A stretch of 64,000 nt of DNA from Flavivirga aquatica (GCF_001747085.1 NZ_MDJD01000007.1:434001-498000), one strand, 5' to 3'; positions 15,980 through 25,475 are shown, counted from the first letter of the stretch. Program-made: numbers and translations. The notes: generated from the sequence alone by a model not told the origin.

Positions 15980-17224
15980 TTATAAGCCCGAAATAGTAAA
16001 CAACTCGAAACTACGTGCACTAGATCTATCGCAAGCTACTCCTTTACTATCATCTCCTCCATTTGAACTTATATACTTACCATTATTTCCTCTAATATTA
16101 TAATTATTCCTTCCTTTAGAAATTAAAGTGAACTGTTCCCAGCTACCAATATTTTCTCTATTGCAAATCATGGATTTAGTCCCATTTTCGGAACTAATAT
16201 ACTTACCATTATTCCCTTTAAAAGCTACTTTTCCGTTCTCTAATTCGATTAACTCAAATCTTTCGAAAGCCCCAACTCTTGTTCGATTTATAGTAAGAGT
16301 TCTTTTTCCATCTTCAGAACTAATATATCTATCATTATTCCCTTTAAAAGTAATTACTTTATTACTGTTACTTGGATACATTTGAGCTATACCTTGCTTA
16401 TCTCCACTAGACAAAACACTACGTTGTACTGAATATAAGCTTCCGTCTTTTTTAGTAATAGTAGGCCTTTTATTTTTTGAAAAAGAATTTGCTCCATACA
16501 TCATAATACTACCAAAATCCAATGTATTGGTATATTCGTCTCCATCATACCCTCTAGAATTGTATGTTCTAAAGTTATGTTCTTTACCGCTTTGGATGTT
16601 ATCAAAATTGATAGTAATATAATCATCTCTATCTTTTCTACTTTGCTCATGCCATAAACCAACAGCATGACCAATTTCATGTATCGTGTTTCCTGTAGAA
16701 CATCCATTGGCCAAAGTTATATATTGTTTGCTACCCGTGCGTCCAACATTAGAAGAACACCCACTTCCTTTTCTAAAAGTAATATATGCACTTTGGTTAG
16801 TTCTCGGCACAAACGTTATAGATGTATTTGCCTCCCAATGTGCAATAGCATTAGTAACTCTATTTTTATTAGGTAAGCTAGGTTCTACAGTATAATACAC
16901 TGTATTGTTAGGCCAACGAGCTAGTGTTCTCCCTGTACTACTACTACGTCCTGATATATTATCGGGAACAACAACCATATCCCCTCCGAGAATATATTGA
17001 TCATTAATTTTTTCTACCTCTACAAATTCTCCATAAAGCTTAATAGTTGTTATTTCACCTGTAATGCTGGGGTAAGCTTGCTCTATTTGATCAAGTTCTT
17101 TCTGCAAATTATTTGTTAAGTTCTCTTCTTGTAAAACAAAAGACTCGTTTTCACATGAAGAAAATATTAACGCAACTAATAAAAGTAACGCTAAAACTCG
17201 ATGTGTTTTTAAATAGTTTTTCAT
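15980..17224 (-). CDS. Astacin-like (M12A) zinc metalloprotease lipoprotein with fascin-like repeats
   Basis: A 414-residue lipoprotein (Cys24 after LIFSS). After a ~75-residue pro-region comes an astacin catalytic domain (~102-285) with HEIGHAVGLWH (ligands His182, 186, 192; Glu183 catalytic), the following EQSRKDR, and the Met-turn SIMMY (239-243). Residues 288-414 hold three repeats of the form FKGNN.KYISSE.G...NR..IG.WE.F, a fascin/beta-trefoil-like module that may bind actin-like filaments, glycans or protein. It has no T9SS tail, so it is probably anchored in the outer membrane by lipid. It is convergent with rng and stands alone. Confidence 0.92.
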   Translation of the reverse strand: MKNYLKTHRVLALLLLVALIFSSCENESFVLQEENLTNNLQKELDQIEQAYPSITGEITTIKLYGEFVEVEKINDQYILGGDMVVVPDNISGRSSSTGRTLARWPNNTVYYTVEPSLPNKNRVTNAIAHWEANTSITFVPRTNQSAYITFRKGSGCSSNVGRTGSKQYITLANGCSTGNTIHEIGHAVGLWHEQSRKDRDDYITINFDNIQSGKEHNFRTYNSRGYDGDEYTNTLDFGSIMMYGANSFSKNKRPTITKKDGSLYSVQRSVLSSGDKQGIAQMYPSNSNKVITFKGNNDRYISSEDGKRTLTINRTRVGAFERFELIELENGKVAFKGNNGKYISSENGTKSMICNRENIGSWEQFTLISKGRNNYNIRGNNGKYISSNGGDDSKGVACDRSSARSFELFTISGL

Positions 17225-17454
17225 AATTTTTGGGGTTTTTAATATTCTTACTTTGTAAGTAAATAAAACAGTTATATTTTGATTTTATTATAATAAACAA
17301 AATATATTTTATATAAACCTGAAATACAACACAATAACTTTTGTTCTTTTTATATTATTAAAGCTAAAAACACAATGGGTTTTATATTATAGTGATTGCA
17401 AGTTAAAATGAGCCTAAAAAAACTTGTTCATTTCATGTTTTTCGTAACATTGTT
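17225..17454. other. Intergenic region upstream of the astacin gene
   Basis: AT-rich. The minus-strand promoter of the astacin gene should lie here, but no element fits the consensus well. A 16-residue plus-strand frame at 17408-17458 overlaps the start of the next small ORF as ATGA, and I do not annotate it as a gene. Confidence 0.4.
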
Positions 17455-17523
17455 ATGAAAAACAATCACAGCGTTGTACAAAAAAAAGTATCGTCTTCTT
17501 TATTAGCATTAAATATGCTTTAA
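17455..17523 (+). CDS. Possible 22-residue peptide ahead of a terminator
   Basis: ATG to TAA encodes a 22-residue peptide (MKNNHSVVQKKVSSSLLAL, then NML). It overlaps by ATGA with a 16-residue frame (17408-17458) that opens MSLKKLVHFMFFV, and its stop is only 2 bases before a strong terminator. The arrangement looks like a short transcript with its own end, but there is no clear promoter and no homology I recognise. Confidence 0.25.
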   Translation: MKNNHSVVQKKVSSSLLALNML

Positions 17524-17524
17524 T

Positions 17525-17562
17525 AAAAATCGGGCAGGTTTTAAAAAACTTGCCCGATTTTT
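17525..17562. terminator. Bidirectional terminator
   Basis: Arms AAAAATCGGGCA and complement flank a mostly paired centre, with T runs on both strands. On the minus strand it closes the aldo/keto reductase gene. On the plus strand it would end any transcript of the small ORF at 17455. Confidence 0.9.
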
Positions 17563-17622
17563 ATATCATAGATATTCTTTTTACGAAAACGACATTAAAC
17601 TGTTTTGCCGTATAAGAAAATA

Positions 17623-18660
17623 TTAGGGTGCTGGATTAGGGATCGCAGCATGTATAGCATTAATCTGCTCCAGAATATCTTCACTTAAAATAATATTTAT
17701 ACTATCAATATTTTCTTTAAGTTGTTCTAAATTAGTTGCTCCAATAATATTACTTGTTACAAAAGGTTGTTGAGTTACAAATGCTAGTGACATTTGTGCT
17801 AAAGTCATATTATTATCTTCTGCTAGCTTTAAATACTGCTTTGTTGCTTCCGTTGATTGTTCACTGCTATATCGAGCAAATCTTGGGAATAATTTTAATC
17901 TAGCATTATCTGCTGCATTCCCTTTTATGTATTTTCCTGAAAGCACACCAAATGCCATTGGTGAATAAGCTAATAAACCTAGATTTTCTCGCATAGAAAC
18001 TTCTGCCATATCGCCTTCGTAAACACGATTTAACATAGAGTATGCATTTTGAGTAGTTATCATTCGAGGTAAGCTATTCTTTCTAGATTCTTCTAGGTAA
18101 CGCATGGCTCCCCAAGCTTTTTCGTTAGACATACCTACATATCTTATTTTTCCTGTTTTTATAATCCCATCTACAGTATTGAGAATTTCATTAAAATTAT
18201 CTTTCCAATTATCTGATGGATTGTGTTTATAATCTCTAACTCCAAAAGTATTGGTTTGTCGCTCTGGCCAGTGTAATTGATATAAATCTATGTAATCTGT
18301 CTGTAAACGTTTTAATTCTGCATCTACTGCTTCTTTTATAGCTTCTGGACTAAAACCCGTGGTTCTTATATGTGCTGTATAATCGCCAGGACCTGCTATT
18401 TTAGAAGCTATAATAACTTTATCTCTGTTTCCCGTTTTCTTTAACCATGTACCTATAATTTTGCTGGTTTTTCCTTGTGTTTCTGCTGTTGCTGGAACTG
18501 GATATAATTCTGCTGTGTCTATAAAATTAACACCTTGACCTAAGGCATAATCTAATTGCGCATGGCCTTCTACTTCTATATTTTGGTTTCCCCAAGTCAT
18601 AGAACCTAAGCATATTTTACTAACTTTTATGTTGGTATTTGGTAATGTTGTGTACTTCAT
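17623..18660 (-). CDS. Aldo/keto reductase (Tas-like)
   Basis: A 345-residue NADP(H)-dependent oxidoreductase of the aldo/keto reductase fold. The start MKYTTLPNTNIKVSKICLGSMTWG and the length match the Tas subgroup. Catalytic tetrad candidates are Asp and Tyr in FIDTAELYP, Lys in IIASKIAGP and His in LYQLHWPER. The cofactor-binding end is visible in SNIIGATNLEQLKENI. The physiological substrate is unknown. It is a single gene with its own terminator and lies downstream of the OmpA-family gene on the same strand. Confidence 0.92.
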   Translation of the reverse strand: MKYTTLPNTNIKVSKICLGSMTWGNQNIEVEGHAQLDYALGQGVNFIDTAELYPVPATAETQGKTSKIIGTWLKKTGNRDKVIIASKIAGPGDYTAHIRTTGFSPEAIKEAVDAELKRLQTDYIDLYQLHWPERQTNTFGVRDYKHNPSDNWKDNFNEILNTVDGIIKTGKIRYVGMSNEKAWGAMRYLEESRKNSLPRMITTQNAYSMLNRVYEGDMAEVSMRENLGLLAYSPMAFGVLSGKYIKGNAADNARLKLFPRFARYSSEQSTEATKQYLKLAEDNNMTLAQMSLAFVTQQPFVTSNIIGATNLEQLKENIDSINIILSEDILEQINAIHAAIPNPAP

Positions 18661-18689
18661 TTTTTATTTTTTGACTAAGTGTAAAGATA

Positions 18690-18732
18690 AAAAACCTCTA
18701 AAGGTTCAATAGAACTTTTAGAGGTTTTTTTT
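18690..18732 (-). terminator. Terminator of the OmpA-family gene
   Basis: Arms AAAAACCTCTAAA... and complement around CAATAG, with T runs on both sides. It lies between the repeat element at 18735 and the aldo/keto reductase start. Confidence 0.85.
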
Positions 18733-18734
18733 AT

Positions 18735-18814
18735 GCGTTAGCGATTGCAGTGAAAATCCTTTTGAGAGGAACGAGCAAAAGATTGTAACGAAAAGCGCGA
18801 CCCTTGGGTAACGC
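18735..18814. repeat. REP-like intergenic element bounded by GCGTTA/TAACGC
   Basis: An 80-base unit that begins GCGTTA and ends TAACGC, with an inner hairpin (ATCCTTTTG ... CAAAAGAT) and a GC content well above the surrounding spacer. The layout resembles the repeated intergenic elements I recall from flavobacterial genomes (GCGTTA..GATTG.AG...ATCCTTTT...GACCC..TAACGC). Only one copy is in this window, so its repeated nature is recalled, not shown. Confidence 0.55.
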
Positions 18815-18821
18815 CCATGTA

Positions 18822-19796
18822 TTAATTATCGTTTAGTAACTTAGATAACTCATCTAACTTAGGTGTTAAAATCACTTCTATACGTCTGTTTTTTGCTTTT
18901 CCCGCCGCAGTATCATTAGATGCTATTGGCGCAAATTCACCACGTCCTGCTGCTGTTAAATTCTCTGGAACTATTGAGGTATTCTCTCTTAGTATATTAA
19001 CAATAGCTGTGGCACGTTTAGTTGATAAATCCCAGTTACCGCTTAATTGTCCGCTACCTTTATATGGCTCATTATCTGTATGCCCTTCAATTAAAACTGC
19101 TATATCTGGATTATTTCCTAATACGCTTCCTAATTGTTTTACTGCTCTTTTACCTTCTGTACCTACAGCCCAGCTTCCTGAACTAAACAGTAATTTATTT
19201 TCCATAGATACATATACTTTACCATCACGTTGCTCTACTGTTAAGCCTTTACCTTCAAAATCTGTTAAAGCTTTTGAAATGGCATCTTTTAAAGCTGTCA
19301 TTGCAGCATCTTTTGATGCGATTACATTTTCTAATTCTGCTACACGATTAGAGCGTTCTTCTAATTCTTTTTTAAGTTTTTCTAAACGTGCGTTCTCATT
19401 AGTTAAGGCTTGTTCTTTTGCTTCTAATTGAGCCAATAATTCTCTGTTTTTTCTAGAATTTGCTGCTATAGATGCCGAACTATTTTTTTCTAAAGCATTA
19501 TAAGAAGCTTTTAAATTATCGTATTTAGATTTTGTTGCGTTATAATCTGCTTGTAGCTTATCTCGATCGGTCACTGCTTCATCGTAGGCGGCTTGAATTT
19601 GATTTAATTCGTTTTCGGCTGTGTTTTTAGCGTTTAAAAGATCTTCATTCTCAGTAGAAAGTTTTTTGTTTTCTTGTTTTAAGTCGGCATATTTAGCTTC
19701 TAATTCTTTATACACCTTTGGAGATACACAGGATGCTAAAATCGTTAAGGTAAATAATGCGAGTACGCTTTTTTTAATCATTTTATTTGGGTTCAT
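18822..19796 (-). CDS. OmpA-family lipoprotein with coiled coil
   Basis: A 324-residue lipoprotein (lipobox LTILASC). Residues ~30-165 are a long coiled coil rich in Glu, Lys, Leu and Ala. The last ~130 residues are an OmpA peptidoglycan-binding domain with VLIEGHTDNEPYKG, NWDLSTKRATAIV and AGKAKNRRIEVIL. It likely ties the outer membrane to peptidoglycan. Two ATGs are possible; the second (19781, MIKKSVLALF) gives the more usual signal peptide. Confidence 0.93.
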   Translation of the reverse strand: MNPNKMIKKSVLALFTLTILASCVSPKVYKELEAKYADLKQENKKLSTENEDLLNAKNTAENELNQIQAAYDEAVTDRDKLQADYNATKSKYDNLKASYNALEKNSSASIAANSRKNRELLAQLEAKEQALTNENARLEKLKKELEERSNRVAELENVIASKDAAMTALKDAISKALTDFEGKGLTVEQRDGKVYVSMENKLLFSSGSWAVGTEGKRAVKQLGSVLGNNPDIAVLIEGHTDNEPYKGSGQLSGNWDLSTKRATAIVNILRENTSIVPENLTAAGRGEFAPIASNDTAAGKAKNRRIEVILTPKLDELSKLLNDN

Positions 19797-19823
19797 TTTT
19801 ATTACTTTTTTATATTAAACACA

Positions 19824-20585
19824 CTATTTTTCTATTTCTACTAAAATAGGACAATGATCGCTATGTACTGCTTCTGAGAGTATAACGGCTCTTTTTATAT
19901 TTTCTTGTAATGGTTTTGAAACCATGGCATAGTCTAATCTCCAACCTTTGTTATTTGCTCTTGAGTTTGCTCTATAACTCCACCAGCTGTATTGTTGCTC
20001 TTCTTGATTAAGATATCTGAATGAATCTATAAACCCGCTATCGATAAAACTACCTATCCACTCACGTTCTACTGGTAAAAATCCTGAAACGCCTTTCATT
20101 TTAGGGTTATGTATATCTATTTCTTCATGACAGATATTATAATCGCCACATATAACAAGGTTTGGAACCTCTTTTTTAAGATTATTTATATAGTCTTGAA
20201 ATAGACTCATATATTCTAATTTATGATTTAATCTTGCATCATTTGTTCCTGATGGTAAATACAAACTCATTACCGAACAATCATCAAAATCTGCACGTAT
20301 ATTACGTCCTTCGAAATCCATTGACTCAATACCTGTGCCATACTCTATATGCTTAGGTTCTTTTTTACTTAAAATGGCAACACCACTATATCCTTTTTTT
20401 TGAGCACTAAACCAATAATTGTATTTATAACCTGCTGCTTCAAAAAGACTTAAATCTAACTGTTCTTTTAAAGCCTTAATTTCTTGCAAGCATATAACAT
20501 CTGGATTAGCAGCTTTAAGCCAATCTATAAAACCTTTGTTTATTGCTGCTCGAATGCCATTTACGTTATAGGATATAATTTTCAT
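19824..20585 (-). CDS. xth: Exodeoxyribonuclease III
   Basis: A 253-residue AP endonuclease/exonuclease of the ExoIII family. Typical blocks are MKIISYNVNGIRAAINKGF, CLQEIKA (metal-binding Glu), LYLPSGTN, VICGDYNICH, GWRLDYAMVS and the closing VHSDHCPI (catalytic Asp-His). It acts in base-excision repair. It lies 27 bases upstream of the OmpA-family gene on the same strand. Confidence 0.95.
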   Translation of the reverse strand: MKIISYNVNGIRAAINKGFIDWLKAANPDVICLQEIKALKEQLDLSLFEAAGYKYNYWFSAQKKGYSGVAILSKKEPKHIEYGTGIESMDFEGRNIRADFDDCSVMSLYLPSGTNDARLNHKLEYMSLFQDYINNLKKEVPNLVICGDYNICHEEIDIHNPKMKGVSGFLPVEREWIGSFIDSGFIDSFRYLNQEEQQYSWWSYRANSRANNKGWRLDYAMVSKPLQENIKRAVILSEAVHSDHCPILVEIEK

Positions 20586-20937
20586 TTATATAAATTTATT
20601 GAATCGTCATTTTTATAGTATACCATTGGAAGAATAGTGTTCTATTTCTCTTTTTACTTCATTCTGAGAAATAAAAACTAGTCCTTTTAATATAATCTAT
20701 ATTATTAACCCTGCTTCTTTCAGCTAAAATAAATAATACGTTACTTTTACACTATCAAATAAAAATATATTTTTATTTGATAGTGTCGTTTTCACTAAAA
20801 CAAATTTAATATCGACTCGAGAAAGACAAAATTATAAGTTTCTTTAAGCAAACTTAAAACGTTTATTTTCAGTATTATGCGGATTTAATGAATTCTATTA
20901 ATAAAATATTTTAAGCTATTTGTAGTTTAAGTATACT
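20586..20937. other. Intergenic region between xth and the large outer-membrane protein gene
   Basis: No gene seen. It holds the divergent promoters of xth and the 1140-residue protein gene. Its one striking feature is the perfect 38-bp palindrome listed separately. Confidence 0.5.
20749..20786. repeat. Perfect 38-bp palindrome
   Basis: Two 19-base arms (ACACTATCAAATAAAAATA and its exact complement) meet with no spacer. There is no T run after it on either strand, so it is not a standard terminator. It lies about 150 bases upstream of the start at 20938 and ~165 upstream of xth, where it could bind a dimeric regulator or extrude as a cruciform. Confidence 0.85.
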
Positions 20938-23900
20938 ATGAAGTCTTTTACATTCATTCTTATGTTTTTAATTGGTTTTTGCGGAATTGCGCAAAACCAA
21001 ACTTCTAATTATAAAACTAAAAAAGTTGTCGTAAAAGATTCTATTCGTATTGATAGTATAAGTATAAACCCTAACTACTTTAAAATTAAAAAGAAAAACG
21101 GAATTGTTATAGATTCTACATTTTATAGTATTGATTTTACTAAAGCACTTCTCGTTTTAAAAAAAACGATTGATACAGATTCTATTACTATAGACTATTT
21201 AAAATTTCCTAGCTTTTTAACCAAAACCTATAAACTATTGGATGATAGTATTATTGTTGAAAATAATAGTGATGCTCAAGTTTTATATAAATTATCTCAA
21301 CCTAACAGTTCTAGAACCTTTACGCCTTTTGATGGTCTAACCACTTCTGGAAGTATTTCTCGTGGTGTTACTATTGGTAATAATCAAAATTCTGTGCTAA
21401 ATAGTGAATTGGATCTTCAAATTACAGGAAAGCTAAATGATAAAGTTTCTTTAAGAGCCTCTATACAAGATGCAAACATTCCGTTGCAAGAAAGTGGTTA
21501 TAGCCAGCGTTTGGATGAATTTGATCAAGTTTTTATTGAGTTATTTAGCAATCGTTGGAATATTCGTGCTGGTGATATTGATTTACAAAATACAGATTCT
21601 TATTTTTCAAGCTTTTCTAAACGTGTTCAAGGGTTATCCTTTAACCTTAATTTAGCTTCAGAAGAAAAAAGAACTAATTTATTTGCTGCTGGTGCTATAG
21701 TTCGTGGACAATTTACAACTAGTCAATTTACTGCTCAAGAAGGGAATCAAGGACCTTATAAATTACAGGGACAAAATGGAGAGTTATTTGTTCTTATTGT
21801 CTCTGGAAGTGAAACTGTTTATGTAAATGGTATTGAGGTAAAGCGTGGTGAGGATCAAGATTATATTATTGATTATAATGCTGGAGAAATTATTTTTAAT
21901 TCGACATTTCCTATCACTTCTGAAATGCGTATTACTGTAGATTATCAATTTAGTGAACGTAATTATTCTCGTTTTGTAGCTTATGGTGGTGGAAATTTTA
22001 AAAGTGAAAAATTAAATATTGGTATTTCTGTCTATTCTGAAAATGATGCTAAAAACCAACCTTTACAACAAAATTTATCTGAAGAGCAGGTACAAATATT
22101 AGCCAATGCTGGTGATGACAAAGCATTAATGGTTGCTCCATCTGAAGTATTAGAAGCTTTAAACGAAAATAGAATTTTATATAAAAAAGAGCTTATTGGA
22201 GGTGTTGAAGCTTTTGTGTTTTCCAATAGCCCTGATGATGAATTGTATCGTGTTACCTTCTCTCTTGTTGGAGAAAATCAAGGCGATTATAATTTAAGTA
22301 GTATTAATGCTATTAATAATATTTACGAATTTGTAGGTATTTCTCAAGGAAGCTATGCGCCTATTGTACAATTAATAGCACCTACAAGGTTACAAATAGC
22401 TGTTGTTAATGGAAGCTATAAGCCTTCTGAAAAAACGAGTATTAGTTTTGAAGCTTCTGGTAGTAAAAATGATTTAAATTTATTCTCGTCTGATAATGAT
22501 GAGGATAATGATGGATTTGCTGGTAAATTAAATATTGAACAAACACTTGTTAAAAAAGATAGTCTTTGGAATTTTGATGTGTATGTTGATAGTGATTACA
22601 TCTCTTCTGATTATAGAAACATTGAAGGTCTTTATAATCCTGAGTTTAATAGGGACTGGAATTTAGATCAATCTAACTCTAATGGCATAGGTAATAATCT
22701 AGGAGATCAAGTACTATTAAACTCTGGTTTTAGGATAATACATAATAAAAAAGGAATTATTAATTATCAATTTGAACATTTAAACCTCTCCGATGGCTTT
22801 AATGGTAACAGACATATTTCTAATATTAACTTGCACCTTAACAAGTTTAATATTTCATCCTATTCTAGCTTTTTAAGTGCCAATTCAAATATAAGCACCT
22901 CTACTTTTTTAAGGTCTTATAACCGTGTTGCTTATAGCATGAAAAAAAATTGGACAGGTGCTAAATTGGCTATTGAAGATAATGAGCAAAAAGACATTTC
23001 AACTCAAGAGTTAACCTCTATAAGTCAAAAATTTAAATCTTACGAAGTCTTTTTTGGTGTTGGAGATAGCACTAATATCTTTGTGCAATTTGGCTATAAA
23101 AACCGAGTTAATGATAGTATTAGAAATAACCAATTGCAAAAAGTAAATACATCAAACACCTTTTATTTAGATTCCAGACTCATTAAAAATAAAAATACTA
23201 ATTTGTCTCTATATGCTAATTATAGAACTCTAAAAAGTGAAGACAAAGATATAGAAGATGAGCAATCTCTAAATTCCAGATTACAATTTAATCAAAAGCT
23301 TTTTAAGCAAATAATCCAGTGGAATACTATTTTTGAAACAAATTCTGGTACTTTACCACAACAAGATTTCACTTATGTTGAAGTTGAGGCTGGACAAGGT
23401 ACTTATACATGGATTGACTACAATACAAATGGCATTCAAGAACTTGAAGAGTTTGAAATAGCGCAATTTAAGGATCAAGGTAAATTTATTCGAGTGCTTT
23501 TGCCTAATAGAGTGTTTATTAAAACACACCAAAATAGACTAAGTCAAACGTTAACTATTAACCCTGCTCAATGGTCTGTATCGAAGCGTAAATCGAAAAA
23601 ATTCTGGTCTCATTTTTATAATCAAACAAGTTATTTAATAGATCGGAAAATAAAACGAGACGGAAATAGTTTTAATTTAAACCCTTTTGAAAATAACGAG
23701 GAAGACCAACTTGGTTTACAATTAAATTTTAGAAATGTATTATTTCTTAACAGAGGAAAGCAACGTTATACAACATCTTATACCTACTTAGATAACACTA
23801 CAAGAAACATTTTATCTATTGGTTTTATTGAAAATAGTTTAAAAAGCCATCAACTAAACTTTAATCACAAAATAGCCGAAAATTGGCTAATTAATATGCT

Positions 23901-24360
23901 TTCTGCTTTTGATAACAATGAAAGTGTTAGTGAAAACTTTACAAGTAAAAATTATAATTTTGATGAAACTCGTTTTAACCCAAAATTATCGTACTTATTT
24001 AACGATAATTCTAGTTTTGATATTTTTTATCAGTATGCCAGTAAAGACAATACTATTGGAAACCTAGAATCACTAAAGCAACAGAAATATGGCTTCTCTT
24101 TTACTTTAGCTAATAACCACAAAAGTGCTATAAATGGAGAATTCAATTATTTTTCTAATGAATATATAGGGGATGCCAATACGCCTGTAGCATATCAATT
24201 ACTTGAAGGTTTACAACCAGGAAAAAATTTTACATGGACTTTGTTGGCTCAAAAAAAACTAACCAAATTTTTAGATCTTAACTTGAGTTATTTTGGAAGG
24301 AAAACCGAAACTAGTAAAACTATCCACTCTGGCTCTATACAGTTAAAAGCTTATTTTTAA
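20938..24360 (+). CDS. Large outer-membrane beta-barrel-like protein, SprA-like motifs
   Basis: A 1140-residue protein with a signal peptide (cut after GIAQ, ~19) and the alternating polar/aromatic pattern of a beta-barrel for most of its length, ending in Phe like many outer-membrane proteins. The segments LTTSGSISRGVTIGNNQNS, LQITGKLNDKVSLRASIQD, and YVNGIEVKRGEDQDYIIDY with AGEIIFN recall parts of SprA, the T9SS translocon, but it is half that length. It is conserved in kind across Bacteroidota as I recall, without an assigned function. No T9SS tail is present. Confidence 0.7.
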   Translation: MKSFTFILMFLIGFCGIAQNQTSNYKTKKVVVKDSIRIDSISINPNYFKIKKKNGIVIDSTFYSIDFTKALLVLKKTIDTDSITIDYLKFPSFLTKTYKLLDDSIIVENNSDAQVLYKLSQPNSSRTFTPFDGLTTSGSISRGVTIGNNQNSVLNSELDLQITGKLNDKVSLRASIQDANIPLQESGYSQRLDEFDQVFIELFSNRWNIRAGDIDLQNTDSYFSSFSKRVQGLSFNLNLASEEKRTNLFAAGAIVRGQFTTSQFTAQEGNQGPYKLQGQNGELFVLIVSGSETVYVNGIEVKRGEDQDYIIDYNAGEIIFNSTFPITSEMRITVDYQFSERNYSRFVAYGGGNFKSEKLNIGISVYSENDAKNQPLQQNLSEEQVQILANAGDDKALMVAPSEVLEALNENRILYKKELIGGVEAFVFSNSPDDELYRVTFSLVGENQGDYNLSSINAINNIYEFVGISQGSYAPIVQLIAPTRLQIAVVNGSYKPSEKTSISFEASGSKNDLNLFSSDNDEDNDGFAGKLNIEQTLVKKDSLWNFDVYVDSDYISSDYRNIEGLYNPEFNRDWNLDQSNSNGIGNNLGDQVLLNSGFRIIHNKKGIINYQFEHLNLSDGFNGNRHISNINLHLNKFNISSYSSFLSANSNISTSTFLRSYNRVAYSMKKNWTGAKLAIEDNEQKDISTQELTSISQKFKSYEVFFGVGDSTNIFVQFGYKNRVNDSIRNNQLQKVNTSNTFYLDSRLIKNKNTNLSLYANYRTLKSEDKDIEDEQSLNSRLQFNQKLFKQIIQWNTIFETNSGTLPQQDFTYVEVEAGQGTYTWIDYNTNGIQELEEFEIAQFKDQGKFIRVLLPNRVFIKTHQNRLSQTLTINPAQWSVSKRKSKKFWSHFYNQTSYLIDRKIKRDGNSFNLNPFENNEEDQLGLQLNFRNVLFLNRGKQRYTTSYTYLDNTTRNILSIGFIENSLKSHQLNFNHKIAENWLINMLSAFDNNESVSENFTSKNYNFDETRFNPKLSYLFNDNSSFDIFYQYASKDNTIGNLESLKQQKYGFSFTLANNHKSAINGEFNYFSNEYIGDANTPVAYQLLEGLQPGKNFTWTLLAQKKLTKFLDLNLSYFGRKTETSKTIHSGSIQLKAYF

Positions 24361-24542
24361 AACCTTTATCTATTGTTACCTGTTAAACTTTCTTTTTCGT
24401 TCATTAAAAAAACATCTATAAATAACTGTTTAGTAATAAGATTTTACATTTATATGTTAACCATTTATCACCTATGTTTTTAACACAGTTCTTTATTGGG
24501 TACGTTTATTTTCTAATTGGTTTTTCCATTTAAAAATTTCAA

Positions 24543-25475
24543 TTAACGACTAATAACAGAATAATCAACTTTTTCAAAAACTGAAATGATAGTCTTTACT
24601 GACTCTACATAAAACTTTGGATGTATATTTTCATAGTCATCTGTTGGCTCATGATAATCTTCATGGTCATCTACTCCAAAATATAAAAACGGAATACCTT
24701 TTTTGTAAAAACTAGCATGATCTGATGAATATGTCCAATTTTGCAAACCATCAAATCCATCATGCCCAGAACTAAGTTTAATTTTTTCGGAATGTTTAAA
24801 ATTTAAAATAATATGTTTTAAACTTTTATTAAAAGCTGTTCCAACTGCAAATAACTTGTTTTTATCACTCCTACTAATCATATCCATATTTAGGTTAACA
24901 ACAATGTCTTTAGAAGGAACAAGAGTACTTTTTACAAAGTGTTTAGACCCTTGTAAACCCAATTCTTCGGCATCAAATGCAGCTAGAATTACAGAATGCT
25001 TAGGTGGATTGTTCTTAAAATATTCTGCAAAACTAAATAAAGCACATAACCCAGAAGCATTATCATCTGCTCCATTATATATTTCCCCTTGTTTAATACC
25101 TTCATGATCGTAATGTGCACTAATAACAACATATTCATTTGGTAGTTCTGTTCCTTTAATCAATCCCAAAACATTTACAGCGTTGTACCTTTTTGACCTA
25201 TAAAAAAAAGAGAAAGATTGCTTATAATCATCTCCTAACGGAGAAACTTTTAAAGCATGAAATTGATTAATAATGTAGTCTTTAGTTTTTGAAGCACCTT
25301 TTGTACCTGTTCTTCTTCCTTCGAAAGAATCAGATGATAATGATTTAAGATGTTTTAATAATTCTGTTTCATTGAACAAACTGTCTCTACTAGTCTTTTT
25401 TTGAGCATTAATAGAATTACAAAAAAGACATAATAAAACAATTAAGTAGGCTGGGTTATTTTTCATTAAGAACAT
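24543..25475 (-). CDS. M28-family zinc aminopeptidase, secreted
   Basis: A 310-residue peptidase with a signal peptide (cut near SINAQ). The two-zinc site of family M28 is visible: VVISAHYDHEG, YNGADDNASG, DAEELGLQGS (catalytic Glu pair), LNMDMIS, and YSSDHASFYKKGIP for the last His. A second ATG three codons in (25466, MKNNPAYLIVLL) gives a more typical signal peptide. It is convergent with the 1140-residue gene, with 180 bases between and no clear terminator. Confidence 0.9.
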   Translation of the reverse strand: MFLMKNNPAYLIVLLCLFCNSINAQKKTSRDSLFNETELLKHLKSLSSDSFEGRRTGTKGASKTKDYIINQFHALKVSPLGDDYKQSFSFFYRSKRYNAVNVLGLIKGTELPNEYVVISAHYDHEGIKQGEIYNGADDNASGLCALFSFAEYFKNNPPKHSVILAAFDAEELGLQGSKHFVKSTLVPSKDIVVNLNMDMISRSDKNKLFAVGTAFNKSLKHIILNFKHSEKIKLSSGHDGFDGLQNWTYSSDHASFYKKGIPFLYFGVDDHEDYHEPTDDYENIHPKFYVESVKTIISVFEKVDYSVISR

